From assembly GCA_902566315.1 (NCBI GenBank), contig CACFIL010000009.1:1-42355 (forward strand): a stretch of DNA of 42,355 nucleotides, read 5' to 3'. Each line of letters opens with the position of its first letter. Within the stretch, counting starts at the first letter, position 1. Of the stretch, positions 7,781 to 17,455 are shown piece after piece. The stretch is from an uncultured Pelagibacteraceae bacterium (GTDB taxonomy: Bacteria > Pseudomonadota > Alphaproteobacteria > Pelagibacterales > Pelagibacteraceae). Made by a program: the position numbers and the translations under genes. The notes beneath the pieces were generated by a model. The model was given only the letters and a program-made list of their open reading frames with translations. It was not told the DNA's origin and did not search any database.

Positions 7781-8877
7781 TTACTAAAATTGAAATACTA
7801 GCAGATGATGTACAAGTCCACTTTAATGGAGAAAATTCTGAAATTTTTCCTAATATTTGGCTAAGAGATCATGCGAAAGACGAGCAAAATTGGGATAAAA
7901 GATCTAATCAAAGGAAAACATATACAGCAGCATTAAATATAAATTTAAAAGTTAAAAAGGCAGAAATAATTGAAAATGGAAAATATTTGAGTGTTTCCTG
8001 GCCTGATTTAGAAAAACCAGTTAAATATTCATCTGAATTTCTAACCAATAATAAAATAAAAAAGAAAAAAGAAATTAAATCTAATTTAAAAATCTGGAAA
8101 TCTAATGTAATAAAAAAAGAAATTTTTTTAGACTATAATTCAATTTTATCAAATGAAGGATTTAGAAATTTTTTGAAAAATCTTCATGACTATGGGTTTT
8201 CAGTAATTAAAAACTGTGAAACCAATTTAAAGTCTGTTGAAACAATTGCAAATAAAATTGGTTACGTAAGAAACTCTATATTTGGAGGATTATGGAGTTT
8301 TGAGTCAGATAAAAATAAAGCTGATAGCGCATACACTCAAGAAGAACTAAGACCTCATACAGATTCAACATACAGTAATGACGCTCCAGGATTACAATTA
8401 TTACTATGTTGTGAATATAATGCTAGTGGTGGTGAATCGATTATGGTTGATGGATTAAAAATAGCGGAAACAATAAAAAAAGAAAACCAGCCTATGTATG
8501 AATTAATGACAAAAATAAATGTTAAGGGAAATTATATCGGTGATGGTGTTTATCTTGAGGCTGAAAGACCAATATTCAAGTTAAATGAAAATAATGAAAT
8601 AGTTCAAGTTAGTTTTAATAATTATGATCGAGCACCATTTAGATTTGAAAGAGATTTAACATTAAAGTTTTATGAAGCGATAAAAAAATTTGATCTTATT
8701 GCTAACAATAAAGATTATCAGTGGCGACATATACTTAAACCTGGAGAACTTCTAATATTTAATAATTGGCGAATACTTCATGGTAGAGGATCGTTTAATG
8801 GAGTTAGAAAAATGTCTGGATGTTATATTAACAAAGAGGATTTTGACAGCTCTTGTAAGTTAAACGGAATAAATTAA
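7777..8877 (+). CDS. Gamma-butyrobetaine dioxygenase-like Fe(II)/2-oxoglutarate oxygenase
   Basis: Non-haem iron oxygenase of the TauD / gamma-butyrobetaine hydroxylase superfamily, 366 residues. An N-terminal DUF971-like domain (about 1-90, with IWLRDHAKDEQNW) precedes the TauD-like catalytic domain. Iron ligands are His194 and Asp196 (RPHTDSTYS) and His335 (ILHGRGSF); Arg344 is placed to bind 2-oxoglutarate. In the human carnitine enzyme the segment after WLRD binds zinc through three Cys; none is present here, so the N-terminal zinc site is probably lost. The start overlaps the E2 stop (ATGA), which implies translational coupling with pyruvate dehydrogenase. The substrate is unknown: carnitine-type betaines are one possibility, other trimethylamino or amino compounds are others. 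Confidence 0.85.
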   Translation: MITKIEILADDVQVHFNGENSEIFPNIWLRDHAKDEQNWDKRSNQRKTYTAALNINLKVKKAEIIENGKYLSVSWPDLEKPVKYSSEFLTNNKIKKKKEIKSNLKIWKSNVIKKEIFLDYNSILSNEGFRNFLKNLHDYGFSVIKNCETNLKSVETIANKIGYVRNSIFGGLWSFESDKNKADSAYTQEELRPHTDSTYSNDAPGLQLLLCCEYNASGGESIMVDGLKIAETIKKENQPMYELMTKINVKGNYIGDGVYLEAERPIFKLNENNEIVQVSFNNYDRAPFRFERDLTLKFYEAIKKFDLIANNKDYQWRHILKPGELLIFNNWRILHGRGSFNGVRKMSGCYINKEDFDSSCKLNGIN

Positions 8878-8903
8878 TTAATTAAATTATCTAATTAAAT
8901 TTA

Positions 8904-9788
8904 ATGACAAAATCCCTTTCAATGGTCTGTGCCTTAGTCACAACTTTTATTTGGGGAACAGCTTTCATTGCCCAAGACACTGGTATGGATAATATCGGTC
9001 CATTAACTTTTAATTCAGCAAGATTTATTGTCGGCTTTTTTACAATATTACCACTTGCCTTATTATTTGAGAGGAAGAAAATTAAACTAGAAATACTTTC
9101 AAAATCAAAACTTTTTATAAAATATTTAGTTTTCATGGGAGTATCCCTGTTTTTGGGTACTTTTTTACAACAAGCTGCTCTCCAATATACAAATATTGCA
9201 AATGCAGCCTTTTTTACAGTGTTTTACGTACCAATAGTTCCAATTTTGTTATTTTTCATCTTCTCCAAAAAAGTTCATTGGAGTATATGGCCAGCAATTG
9301 GTCTTTGTGTTCTTGGTGTATACCTTCTTAGTGATTTTTCAAACTCAGAAATAATGTTAGGTGATGGTCTAGTTATATTATGCTCAGTATTTTGGGCTTT
9401 GCATATAATTTTTGCAGGAAAGTTCATGGAAGAATTTGATATTCCAATGTTTTATGCTGCACTTCAAGCATTATTTGTTGCAACACTTTCATTTATCTTT
9501 TCTTGTATTTTTGAAGAAATAAATATTTCAAAAATATTGATGGAAAGTAGTTCTATTCTTTACGCAGGAGCATTATCAGGCGGTATAGCCTTTACATTAC
9601 AAATGTATGCACAAAAAAACATAGAGGAGGCACCAGCAGCAATTATTTATTCTCTCGAGGGGGTATTTGCAGCTGTAGCAGGATGGATTATTCTCAATCA
9701 ATTTTTAAGTACAAATAATATGATTGGTTGTTTATTAATATTGATTGCAGTAATTTCTTCTCAAATTTCACCTAGTACTAAAAATTAG
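8904..9788 (+). CDS. EamA-family (DMT) membrane transporter
   Basis: Inner-membrane carrier of the drug/metabolite transporter superfamily, 294 residues with about ten hydrophobic helices in two EamA repeats. The first repeat opens with the typical TFIWGTAFIAQDTGMDNIGP stretch (about 13-32) and the second begins near residue 155 (LCSVFWALHIIFAGKFM). A late FTLQMYAQKNIEEAPAAIIY segment fits the conserved end of repeat two. EamA proteins export amino acids, metabolites or drugs; the substrate cannot be predicted. It follows the dioxygenase gene by 26 bases and may belong to the same transcript. Its last 4 bases overlap the convergent uppP gene. Confidence 0.9.
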   Translation: MTKSLSMVCALVTTFIWGTAFIAQDTGMDNIGPLTFNSARFIVGFFTILPLALLFERKKIKLEILSKSKLFIKYLVFMGVSLFLGTFLQQAALQYTNIANAAFFTVFYVPIVPILLFFIFSKKVHWSIWPAIGLCVLGVYLLSDFSNSEIMLGDGLVILCSVFWALHIIFAGKFMEEFDIPMFYAALQALFVATLSFIFSCIFEEINISKILMESSSILYAGALSGGIAFTLQMYAQKNIEEAPAAIIYSLEGVFAAVAGWIILNQFLSTNNMIGCLLILIAVISSQISPSTKN

Positions 9789-10552
9789 CTATAAGCAATT
9801 ACAAAAAGAATTAAAGCGAGAAAAGTTCTGTAATAAACAAAAATGTTTAAATTAAAATTTTTAACATAAATTAAAAAATATTTTATTGTTAAATAAGAAA
9901 CTATAAATGAAAATATTATTGAATATAAAAATAATATGTTCAAATCAATGTTTGCATTCATCATATCTTTCAAACTAAGTATACTTGCACCCGCTAATGC
10001 AGGTATTGATAAGTAAAAAGATATTTTTGAAGAATCTACTCTATCAAAATTTAAAAACCTTGAAGCTGTAATTATTATACCTGATCTGCTTACACCAGGT
10101 ATAACAGCTAAAATTTGAAAAATACCAATAAGTAAAATATTTTTTAAATTTAAACTGGTATCAAATTTATTTTTTATACTAGATCGATCTGCAATAAATA
10201 ATAGAATACCAAATACCAAAGTTGCCCATGCTATTACTTTCAAATTTCTTAAATTTTCAATTAGCCCCGATGTATAAATAAAATAACCAACAATAACTAA
10301 TGGTAAAGAACCTAAAATTATAAGTAATAATAAAGACTTATTTCCTAAAATATTTACTAAATCTTTTCTAAAATAAAAAATAATTGCCAAAAGTGAACCT
10401 AAGTGAAGACTAATATCAAGTTGAAGCGAACTAATATTAAAGTTCGATATTTTTGATATAATTATGAGGTGTGCAGATGAACTTACTGGTATAAATTCTG
10501 AAAAACCTTGAACAAACGCTAAAATTGATGCTTCTATATATTCTGAAATCAT
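9785..10552 (-). CDS. uppP: Undecaprenyl-diphosphate phosphatase (UppP/BacA)
   Basis: Integral membrane phosphatase that recycles the undecaprenyl carrier used in peptidoglycan and LPS synthesis by removing one phosphate from undecaprenyl diphosphate. The 255-residue product has the two family motifs: QGFSEFIPVSSSAHL (15-29, with the Q/E-x3-E acidic site) and PGVSRSG (152-158), spaced as usual in a many-helix protein. The length is close to that of family members (about 260-275). It is divergent from gltD, with 150 bases between the starts, and convergent with the EamA gene. An inverted repeat at 10572-10604 lies 20 bases upstream of its start. Confidence 0.95.
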   Translation of the reverse strand: MISEYIEASILAFVQGFSEFIPVSSSAHLIIISKISNFNISSLQLDISLHLGSLLAIIFYFRKDLVNILGNKSLLLLIILGSLPLVIVGYFIYTSGLIENLRNLKVIAWATLVFGILLFIADRSSIKNKFDTSLNLKNILLIGIFQILAVIPGVSRSGIIITASRFLNFDRVDSSKISFYLSIPALAGASILSLKDMMNANIDLNILFLYSIIFSFIVSYLTIKYFLIYVKNFNLNIFVYYRTFLALILFVIAYS

Positions 10553-10571
10553 TAAGGACTTTAATAGATAG

Positions 10572-10604
10572 TTAAAAGATTACCTAAATAAGGCAATCTT
10601 TTAA
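10572..10604. promoter_or_regulatory. Long inverted repeat between uppP and gltD
   Basis: Thirteen-base arms (10572-10584 and 10592-10604) match at 12 of 13 positions and flank a 7-base spacer. It sits 20-52 bases upstream of uppP (minus) and about 100 bases upstream of gltD (plus). No T-run follows on either side, so a plain terminator is unlikely. It could be an operator for gltDB or a hairpin in the uppP leader. The rest of the 150-base gap shows nothing else clear. Confidence 0.45.
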
Positions 10605-10702
10605 ATGCATATCAATTATGCGTTAAATAGAAAATACAGGAAAATCAATATTTTTTAAAAATATATGTCAATATATATTACCTAGTAATACTTTAAGGAA
10701 AT

Positions 10703-12163
10703 ATGCTTCTGGTGTATAAGCCGATACAAATGACAAATAAAATGCTTAAATTTGTAGATATAGGTCAGCAAAATCCACCTAAAAGAGATAAATCTAAGAG
10801 AAAAGAGGATTTTGGAGAGATTTATCAAGAGTTTATTCATGAAAAAGCTAAAGAACAATCGAGTAGGTGTTCACAGTGTGGTGTTCCTTTTTGTCAGGTT
10901 CACTGTCCATTAAGTAACAATATACCTGATTGGTTAAAGTTAACCGCAGAAGGAAGGTATGAAGAAGCTTACCATTTATCCCAAAGTACGAATAATATGC
11001 CGGAAGTTTGTGGAAGAATATGCCCACAAGATAGGTTATGTGAAGGAAACTGTGTAATTGAGCAATCAGGACATGGAACAGTAACAATTGGTTCAGTTGA
11101 AAAATATTTAACTGATAAAGCTTGGGAAAATGGCTGGGTAAAACCAATAAATGTAAAAATTGAAAATGAACAAAGTGTTGGAATTATTGGAGCAGGTCCC
11201 GCAGGACTAGCTTGTGGTGAAGAATTACGAAAAAAAGGATACCAAATAACAATTTATGATAGATATGACAGAGCAGGTGGATTGTTAATCTATGGAATAC
11301 CAAATTTTAAATTAGAAAAGCATGTAGTTGAGAGAAGAATTAAACTTTTAAAAGAAGGTGGAATAAAATTTGTTCATAATTTCGAGGTTGGCAAAGATTC
11401 TACATTAAAAGAATTACAATCAAAACATGATGCCTTGTTAATTTCAACAGGTGTATACAAAGCAAGAGAAGTTAACTTACCTGGAAATGATCTAAGTAAT
11501 ATTTTTCCTGCAATGGAATTCTTAACAGCTTCAAACAAAAAAGGTTTGGGCGATAAAGTCGAAATGTTTGATAACGGAACATTAAATGCTGAGGGTAAAG
11601 ATGTAGTAGTAATTGGTGGTGGAGATACTGCAATGGACTGTGTAAGAACTTCTGTAAGACAAAAAGCTAAATCTGTAAAATGCCTTTACAGAAGAGACAG
11701 AGAAAATATGCCTGGATCTGCGAGAGAAGTAGGCAATGCTGAGGAGGAAGGTGTAGAATTTATTTGGTTAAGTAACCCAAAAGAGTTTAGAGGAACTAAT
11801 AAAGTAAATAGTATTATTGTAGATAAAATGAAATTAACGGATCCAGATGAAAGTGGCAGAAGAAGACCCGTTGCAGAAGAAAACTCAGAATTTGAAATTA
11901 ACGCTGATTTGGTAATTAAATCCTTAGGTTTTGATCCAGAAGATTTACCAGTTCTATTTCAGGAACCTAGATTACAAGTTTCACAGTGGGGAACTATAAA
12001 AGCTGACTTTGATACCTTGGAGACTAGTATACCAGGTATATTTGCGGCTGGAGACATAGTAAGGGGAGCCTCATTAGTTGTATGGGCTATTAAAGATGGC
12101 AGAGATGCTGCCACTTCAATTGAAAGTTATCTTCAATCAAAACAAAAAATGAAAGTTGCATGA
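10703..12163 (+). CDS. gltD: Glutamate synthase small subunit
   Basis: Electron-transfer subunit of NADPH-dependent glutamate synthase (GOGAT), which passes electrons from NADPH through FAD and iron-sulphur clusters to the large subunit. The 486 residues show the N-terminal Cys clusters (CSQCGVPFCQVHCPLSN at about 53-69, then CGRICPQDRLCEGNC), a first dinucleotide-binding motif (GIIGAGPAGLACGEEL, FAD), a second one (VVIGGGDTAMDC, NADPH) and the C-terminal FAD motif GIFAAGDIVRGASLVVWAI. The start at 10703 has AAGGA only 3 bases upstream; the ATG at 10730 or 10742 (MLKFVDIG, where homology begins) may be the true start. The stop overlaps gltB by 4 bases. Here gltD precedes gltB. Confidence 0.96.
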   Translation: MLLVYKPIQMTNKMLKFVDIGQQNPPKRDKSKRKEDFGEIYQEFIHEKAKEQSSRCSQCGVPFCQVHCPLSNNIPDWLKLTAEGRYEEAYHLSQSTNNMPEVCGRICPQDRLCEGNCVIEQSGHGTVTIGSVEKYLTDKAWENGWVKPINVKIENEQSVGIIGAGPAGLACGEELRKKGYQITIYDRYDRAGGLLIYGIPNFKLEKHVVERRIKLLKEGGIKFVHNFEVGKDSTLKELQSKHDALLISTGVYKAREVNLPGNDLSNIFPAMEFLTASNKKGLGDKVEMFDNGTLNAEGKDVVVIGGGDTAMDCVRTSVRQKAKSVKCLYRRDRENMPGSAREVGNAEEEGVEFIWLSNPKEFRGTNKVNSIIVDKMKLTDPDESGRRRPVAEENSEFEINADLVIKSLGFDPEDLPVLFQEPRLQVSQWGTIKADFDTLETSIPGIFAAGDIVRGASLVVWAIKDGRDAATSIESYLQSKQKMKVA

Positions 12164-15100
12164 TGGATATCCAAAACAAAAATCGTAAACTTTTAAAAAA
12201 AAATCATGTTTATGATGAAACTATGGAACATGATGCATGTGGAGTAGGTCTTGTTGCATCAACTGAGGGTCTAAAATCAAGAAAAGTAGTCGAATACGGT
12301 ATCGAGGCTCTAAAAGCTGTATGGCATAGGGGTGCAATTGATGCAGACGGTAAAACTGGAGATGGAGCAGGTATTCATATTGAAATACCAAATGATTTCT
12401 TTGCAGAAAAAATTGAAATAACAGGTCATGAGCACGATAACTCAGATTTATGTGTGGGAATGATTTTCTTGCCAAGAAATGACTTTGGGGGACAAGAGCA
12501 ATGCAGATCAATTGTAGAAAGTGAATTAACAAAAAAGAATTTTAATATTTATGGATGGAGACAAGTACCTGTGGATCCTTCTGTTTTAGGAGAAAAGGCA
12601 GAACAAACTAGACCTGAGATTACACAAGTTCTTTTTACTCATAATGATAAGTTAATTCATGGTAAAGATTTAGAAAGAGCTCTTTATGAAACTCGAAGAA
12701 AAATTGAAAAAGAGGCATTAAGACATCAATTAAACAATTTTTATATTTGTTCATTCAGCTCAAAATCAATAATTTATAAAGGAATGTTTTTAGCAGAGTC
12801 TTTATCTGATTTTTATCCAGATTTAAAAGATGAGCGTTTCATTTCACGTTATGCAATTTTCCATCAAAGATTTTCTACTAACACCGCTCCAAGTTGGGAT
12901 TTAGCCCAACCTTTTAGATCAATTGCTCACAATGGAGAGATAAACACTTTAAAAGGAAATATTAATTGGATGAGAATTCACGAAGAGGAAATGTTTAGCC
13001 CTTTGTTTGATGATATGGAAAATTTAAAACCGGTTATCCCTGCTGGTAATTCTGATTCTGCATCATTAGATAATGTGTTTGAATTATTAAATATTTCTGG
13101 ACATTCAGCACCTTTAGCAAAACTTATGCTAATACCAGATGCTTGGTCAAAAAAAAGTAAAGTTCTTCCAAAAGATCATCAACAACTTTTTAACTTTTTA
13201 AATAGTACAATGGAACCTTGGGATGGACCTGCTGCTATAGCTGCAACTGACAATGAGTGGGTTATTGTGGGTAGTGACAGAAATGGACTTAGACCTCTTA
13301 GATATACAATAACAAGAGATAAACTTCTATTTGCAGGATCTGAGACAGGAATGATTGACCTAAATGAGAAGAAAATTGTTTCAAAAGGAAGACTAGGACC
13401 AGGAGAAATTTTGGGTGTGAGAATTGAAAAAGGGAAAGTTTATACAAATAATCAAATTAAGAATTATTTGTCTAAAGAATACAAACATTTTAACAATCAA
13501 ATAATTGAATTAGATAAAACACTAACTATAGAAAATGAAAAAAGTGAGTTTTCAGGCTCTGATTTAAAAAAGATACAACATTGTTTCGGTTATAGCCTTG
13601 AAGACTTGGAGTTAATTTTGCATCCAATGGCAGAGGATGCCAAAGAAGCAACCGGGTCAATGGGAGATGACACTCCCCTTGCAGTTTTATCTGATAAATA
13701 CAGGCCTCTTTATCATTATTTTAGACAGAATTTTAGTCAGGTGACCAATCCCCCGATTGACTCTCTTAGGGAAAATAAAGTGATGAGCTTGAAAACTAGG
13801 TTTGGAAATTTAGGAAATATTCTAGATTTTTCTAATCTTACTCAGGAAAATATTTATGTTTTAGATAGTCCAATTTTATCAAATACTCAGTTTGAAAAAT
13901 TTATAAAGTATTTTGGAGATAACTATAAAATTTTAGATTGTACATTCAACGCTGAGCAAAGTTTAGAACAAACTATAGAATTATTAAAAGATAACGCTGA
14001 AAAAGCAGTTAGAGAGGGTAATACTCAACTTATTTTATCTGATAAAAATATATCTGAAACAAAATTACCAATGCCAATGCTATTATGTATTGGTGCAATA
14101 AATACTCATTTAATAAAATTAGGCTTGAGAGGCTATGCATCAATTAATGTACAAACAGGAGATGCCTTAGACACTCATTCATTTGCAACATTAATAGGTG
14201 TTGGAGCTACAACGGTTAATCCTTACCTAGCATTTGATAGTTTGCATCAAAGATATTCAAAAAAACTTTTTGGTAATTTCTCATTTGATGAGTGTGTAAC
14301 CAGATATATTAAATCAGTAAATCTTGGACTATTAAAAATAATGTCAAAGATGGGTATATCAGTTTTAAGTTCATATAGAGGTGGATGTAATTTTGAAACT
14401 GTTGGATTAAGTAGAACAATTGTAAAAGATTATTTTCCTGGAGTATTATCTAAAATTTCTGGAATAGGTTTAACTGGTATTGAAAAAAAAATAAGATCTA
14501 TACATAAAGATGCATTTGATATTCACTCAAACATTTTACCAATTGGCGGAATCTACAGATATAGAAAAAATGGCGAAACACACCAATATCAAGGAAAATT
14601 AATTCATCTTTTACAAGCAGCCGTAGGCTCAAATTCATACGAAACTTATAAAAAATATACTAAGGGTATTTATGGTTTAAAACCAATTAGTCTAAGAGAT
14701 TTAATTGATTTTAAAAATCAAGAGGCAATTGATATTGACCAAGTTGAACCAATAACTGAGATTATGAAAAGATTTGGAAGTGGAAGTATGTCTCATGGCG
14801 CTTTATCAAAAGAGGCACACGAAACACTTGCCATGGGAATGAATAGAATTAAAGGAGCTTCATGTAGTGGAGAAGGAGGGGAAGACGAGGAAAGATTTAA
14901 AGTATTAGATAATGGAGATAGCGCAAATTCTAGAGTTAAACAAATTGCGTCAGCGAGATTTGGAGTAACTATTAACTATTTAAATAATTGTAATGAGATT
15001 GAAATTAAAATTGCTCAAGGTGCAAAACCCGGTGAAGGTGGACAATTACCAGGATTTAAAGTAACAGAGGAAATCGCAAGATTGAGACATTCTACTCCTG

Positions 15101-16659
15101 GAGTAACTTTAATCTCGCCACCACCACACCACGATATTTATTCAATTGAAGATTTAGCTCAGCTTATTTATGACCTTAAACAAATTAATCCTAAGGCAAG
15201 AGTTGGTGTTAAATTAGTTGCCTCTTCTGGTATAGGAACTATTGCAGCAGGTGTTGCTAAAGCAAAAGCAGATATAATTTTAATTTCAGGTCATAATGGT
15301 GGGACTGGTGCCACTCCACAAACAAGTGTTAAATATGTTGGTATTCCATGGGAAATGGGCCTAACAGAGGCAAATCAAGTATTAACTTTAAATAAATTAA
15401 GACACCTTGTTACATTAAGAACTGATGGAGGAATTAAAACAGGAAGAGATGTAGTGATTGCAGCAATGATGGGAGCTGAAGAATTTGGTGTAGCAACAAC
15501 AGCGTTAGTTGCGATGGGTTGCATTATGGTAAGGCAATGTCATTCTAATACATGTCCAGTTGGAGTTTGCACACAAGATGATGAATTAAGAAAAAAATTT
15601 ACTGGCACCCCTGATAAAATAGTAAATCTATTTTCTTTTATTGCTCAAGAAGTTAGAGAAATTTTATCAAGTTTAGGTTTTAAAAATTTAAACGATGTAA
15701 TTGGAAGAACAGATTTACTAAGACAAGTCAGCAAAGGATCACCAAACTTAGATGATTTAGATTTAAATCCTTTATTTGTTCAAGCTGATCCAGGCACAAA
15801 CAAAAGATATTGTGAAACTCCAATAATTAATGAAGTACCAGATACTTTAGACCAAAAAATTTGGCCTGAGATAGAAAGTTTAATTAACAGAAAATTGCCA
15901 TTAGAAAAAATTTATTCAATTGAAAATACAGACAGAGCTGTTGGAACAAGAATTTCATATAATCTCTATAAAAAATTTGGAAATAATAAATTAGGGGAAA
16001 ATACTTTTACTATTAACTTTAAGGGTTCTGCTGGTCAATCTTTTGGTGCCTTTGGTGTTAAAGGACTAAAATTATTTTTAAAAGGAGATGCCAATGATTA
16101 CGTTGCAAAAGGTCTCTCAGGCGCATCTATAGTAATTAAACTTCAAGATGAGAGTAATTTAATATCAAACGAAAATACAATAATAGGAAACACAGTTCTG
16201 TATGGGGCAACATCAGGATATCTTTTTGCAGCAGGACAAGCTGGTGAAAGATTTGCTGTTAGAAACTCGGGTGCTACTGCAGTTATAGAAGGATGCGACT
16301 CAAATGGTTGTGAGTACATGACAGGTGGGTCAATAGTAATATTGGGAGATGTAGGTGATAATTTTGGAGCTGGTATGACTGGTGGTATGGCATTTATATA
16401 TGATCCAAAAAGCCAGTTTGCAAAAAAAGCTAATCCTGAAACAATAGTTTGGCAAACGCCAGAGACAGAATATTGGAAAAATTATCTAAAAGATTTAATT
16501 TTAAAACATACTCAAGAAACTAACTCAAATTTATCAGCAAAAATTATTGAAAATTTTGATGATGAATTAAATAATTTCCTTCAGGTTTGTCCTAAAGAAA
16601 TGTTAAATAAATTAGAAAACCCTATTACAAATAAAAGTTTAGTTGGAAAAGCTAGTTAA
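12160..16659 (+). CDS. gltB: Glutamate synthase large subunit
   Basis: Makes two glutamates from glutamine and 2-oxoglutarate, the main ammonia-assimilation step together with glutamine synthetase. The 1499 residues contain an N-terminal glutamine amidotransferase domain whose catalytic Cys27 (ACGVGLVAS) would be exposed after removal of a propeptide, a central domain, the FMN synthase domain (about 860-1230, with the loop GAKPGEGGQLPG and the 3Fe-4S Cys motif CHSNTCPVGVC) and a C-terminal beta-helix domain rich in Gly (from about 1280). The length is standard. It starts inside the gltD stop (ATGATG at 12160; the second ATG at 12163 is equally possible). The 3' end overlaps the convergent hydrolase gene by 8 bases. 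Confidence 0.97.
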   Translation: MMDIQNKNRKLLKKNHVYDETMEHDACGVGLVASTEGLKSRKVVEYGIEALKAVWHRGAIDADGKTGDGAGIHIEIPNDFFAEKIEITGHEHDNSDLCVGMIFLPRNDFGGQEQCRSIVESELTKKNFNIYGWRQVPVDPSVLGEKAEQTRPEITQVLFTHNDKLIHGKDLERALYETRRKIEKEALRHQLNNFYICSFSSKSIIYKGMFLAESLSDFYPDLKDERFISRYAIFHQRFSTNTAPSWDLAQPFRSIAHNGEINTLKGNINWMRIHEEEMFSPLFDDMENLKPVIPAGNSDSASLDNVFELLNISGHSAPLAKLMLIPDAWSKKSKVLPKDHQQLFNFLNSTMEPWDGPAAIAATDNEWVIVGSDRNGLRPLRYTITRDKLLFAGSETGMIDLNEKKIVSKGRLGPGEILGVRIEKGKVYTNNQIKNYLSKEYKHFNNQIIELDKTLTIENEKSEFSGSDLKKIQHCFGYSLEDLELILHPMAEDAKEATGSMGDDTPLAVLSDKYRPLYHYFRQNFSQVTNPPIDSLRENKVMSLKTRFGNLGNILDFSNLTQENIYVLDSPILSNTQFEKFIKYFGDNYKILDCTFNAEQSLEQTIELLKDNAEKAVREGNTQLILSDKNISETKLPMPMLLCIGAINTHLIKLGLRGYASINVQTGDALDTHSFATLIGVGATTVNPYLAFDSLHQRYSKKLFGNFSFDECVTRYIKSVNLGLLKIMSKMGISVLSSYRGGCNFETVGLSRTIVKDYFPGVLSKISGIGLTGIEKKIRSIHKDAFDIHSNILPIGGIYRYRKNGETHQYQGKLIHLLQAAVGSNSYETYKKYTKGIYGLKPISLRDLIDFKNQEAIDIDQVEPITEIMKRFGSGSMSHGALSKEAHETLAMGMNRIKGASCSGEGGEDEERFKVLDNGDSANSRVKQIASARFGVTINYLNNCNEIEIKIAQGAKPGEGGQLPGFKVTEEIARLRHSTPGVTLISPPPHHDIYSIEDLAQLIYDLKQINPKARVGVKLVASSGIGTIAAGVAKAKADIILISGHNGGTGATPQTSVKYVGIPWEMGLTEANQVLTLNKLRHLVTLRTDGGIKTGRDVVIAAMMGAEEFGVATTALVAMGCIMVRQCHSNTCPVGVCTQDDELRKKFTGTPDKIVNLFSFIAQEVREILSSLGFKNLNDVIGRTDLLRQVSKGSPNLDDLDLNPLFVQADPGTNKRYCETPIINEVPDTLDQKIWPEIESLINRKLPLEKIYSIENTDRAVGTRISYNLYKKFGNNKLGENTFTINFKGSAGQSFGAFGVKGLKLFLKGDANDYVAKGLSGASIVIKLQDESNLISNENTIIGNTVLYGATSGYLFAAGQAGERFAVRNSGATAVIEGCDSNGCEYMTGGSIVILGDVGDNFGAGMTGGMAFIYDPKSQFAKKANPETIVWQTPETEYWKNYLKDLILKHTQETNSNLSAKIIENFDDELNNFLQVCPKEMLNKLENPITNKSLVGKAS

Positions 16660-17413
16660 CTTTTTTGATTATAGATTTTAACTCTTTACAAATAATATTT
16701 AAATTTTTTTTTGAAGAAAGGCTATGATCTCCATTTTTTATTACTATTAGTTTTTTTTCTGCATTAGGAAAAATTTTTAAAACTTTTCTTGAATACACTA
16801 CTGGAACCACCTCATCCTTCTGCCCATGAATCATAGTTACAGGATTTTTATTATATAATTGTTTGTTAAGAACTTTATTGCTGGTTTTTTTACCATCTAA
16901 AATTAGCTGTTTTGTTATTAAATACTCATAATCACCATTTTTAATTTTTGAGATACCTTTTTTTAAAATTTCACTTTTTGTTTTTTTTGGAAATTTTTTC
17001 CACATAATTCTTGTTAGAAATTCAGGAGCAGATCCAATTCCTAAAAAACCTTTTATTTGCGAACTAAAATATCTATGCATTAATAAAGAAATCCACCCTC
17101 CCATGCTAGATCCAATTAATATAATGTCATTCTTTTTAACTATTTTACTTATTGCAATTCTCGCATCATGGGACCATTTAGTGATGTTACCTCTTGTAAA
17201 TTCTCCTGATGATCTTCCATGACCAAAGTATTCCAAAGCTAAAAATCCAAGTTTATTTTGAATGGCAAATTTTAAAAATTTTTTTGGCTTATCGCCATCA
17301 ATATCAGATGCAAAACCAGGTAAAAAAACCACGTAAAGATTTTTTTTATAATTATTTGCTATATATCTTAGTTTTTTATATTTAGAAATTCTTAGAAATT
17401 TATATTTTTTCAT
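16652..17413 (-). CDS. Alpha/beta hydrolase, ABHD10-like
   Basis: Predicted serine hydrolase of 253 residues. The nucleophile elbow is GSSMGG (about 101-106), with a glycine-rich loop FLPGFASDIDGDK (oxyanion region) ahead of it and MIHGQKDEVVP (Asp) and GDHSLS (His) placed to complete the triad. The order and spacing resemble alphaproteobacterial relatives of mammalian ABHD10, which act as esterases or depalmitoylases; the bacterial substrate is not known. The gene is divergent from the glycosyltransferase gene (42-base gap 17414-17455) and its end overlaps gltB by 8 bases. Confidence 0.85.
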   Translation of the reverse strand: MKKYKFLRISKYKKLRYIANNYKKNLYVVFLPGFASDIDGDKPKKFLKFAIQNKLGFLALEYFGHGRSSGEFTRGNITKWSHDARIAISKIVKKNDIILIGSSMGGWISLLMHRYFSSQIKGFLGIGSAPEFLTRIMWKKFPKKTKSEILKKGISKIKNGDYEYLITKQLILDGKKTSNKVLNKQLYNKNPVTMIHGQKDEVVPVVYSRKVLKIFPNAEKKLIVIKNGDHSLSSKKNLNIICKELKSIIKKVN

Positions 17414-17455
17414 ATAAAGTAATTATGTTGATCAAGTTTATAATATTATTAACAT

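Noticed and set aside
12221..12532. 103-codon open frame on the minus strand inside gltB
   Set aside because: It lies opposite the conserved amidotransferase domain of gltB and has a composition typical of a complementary-strand artefact.
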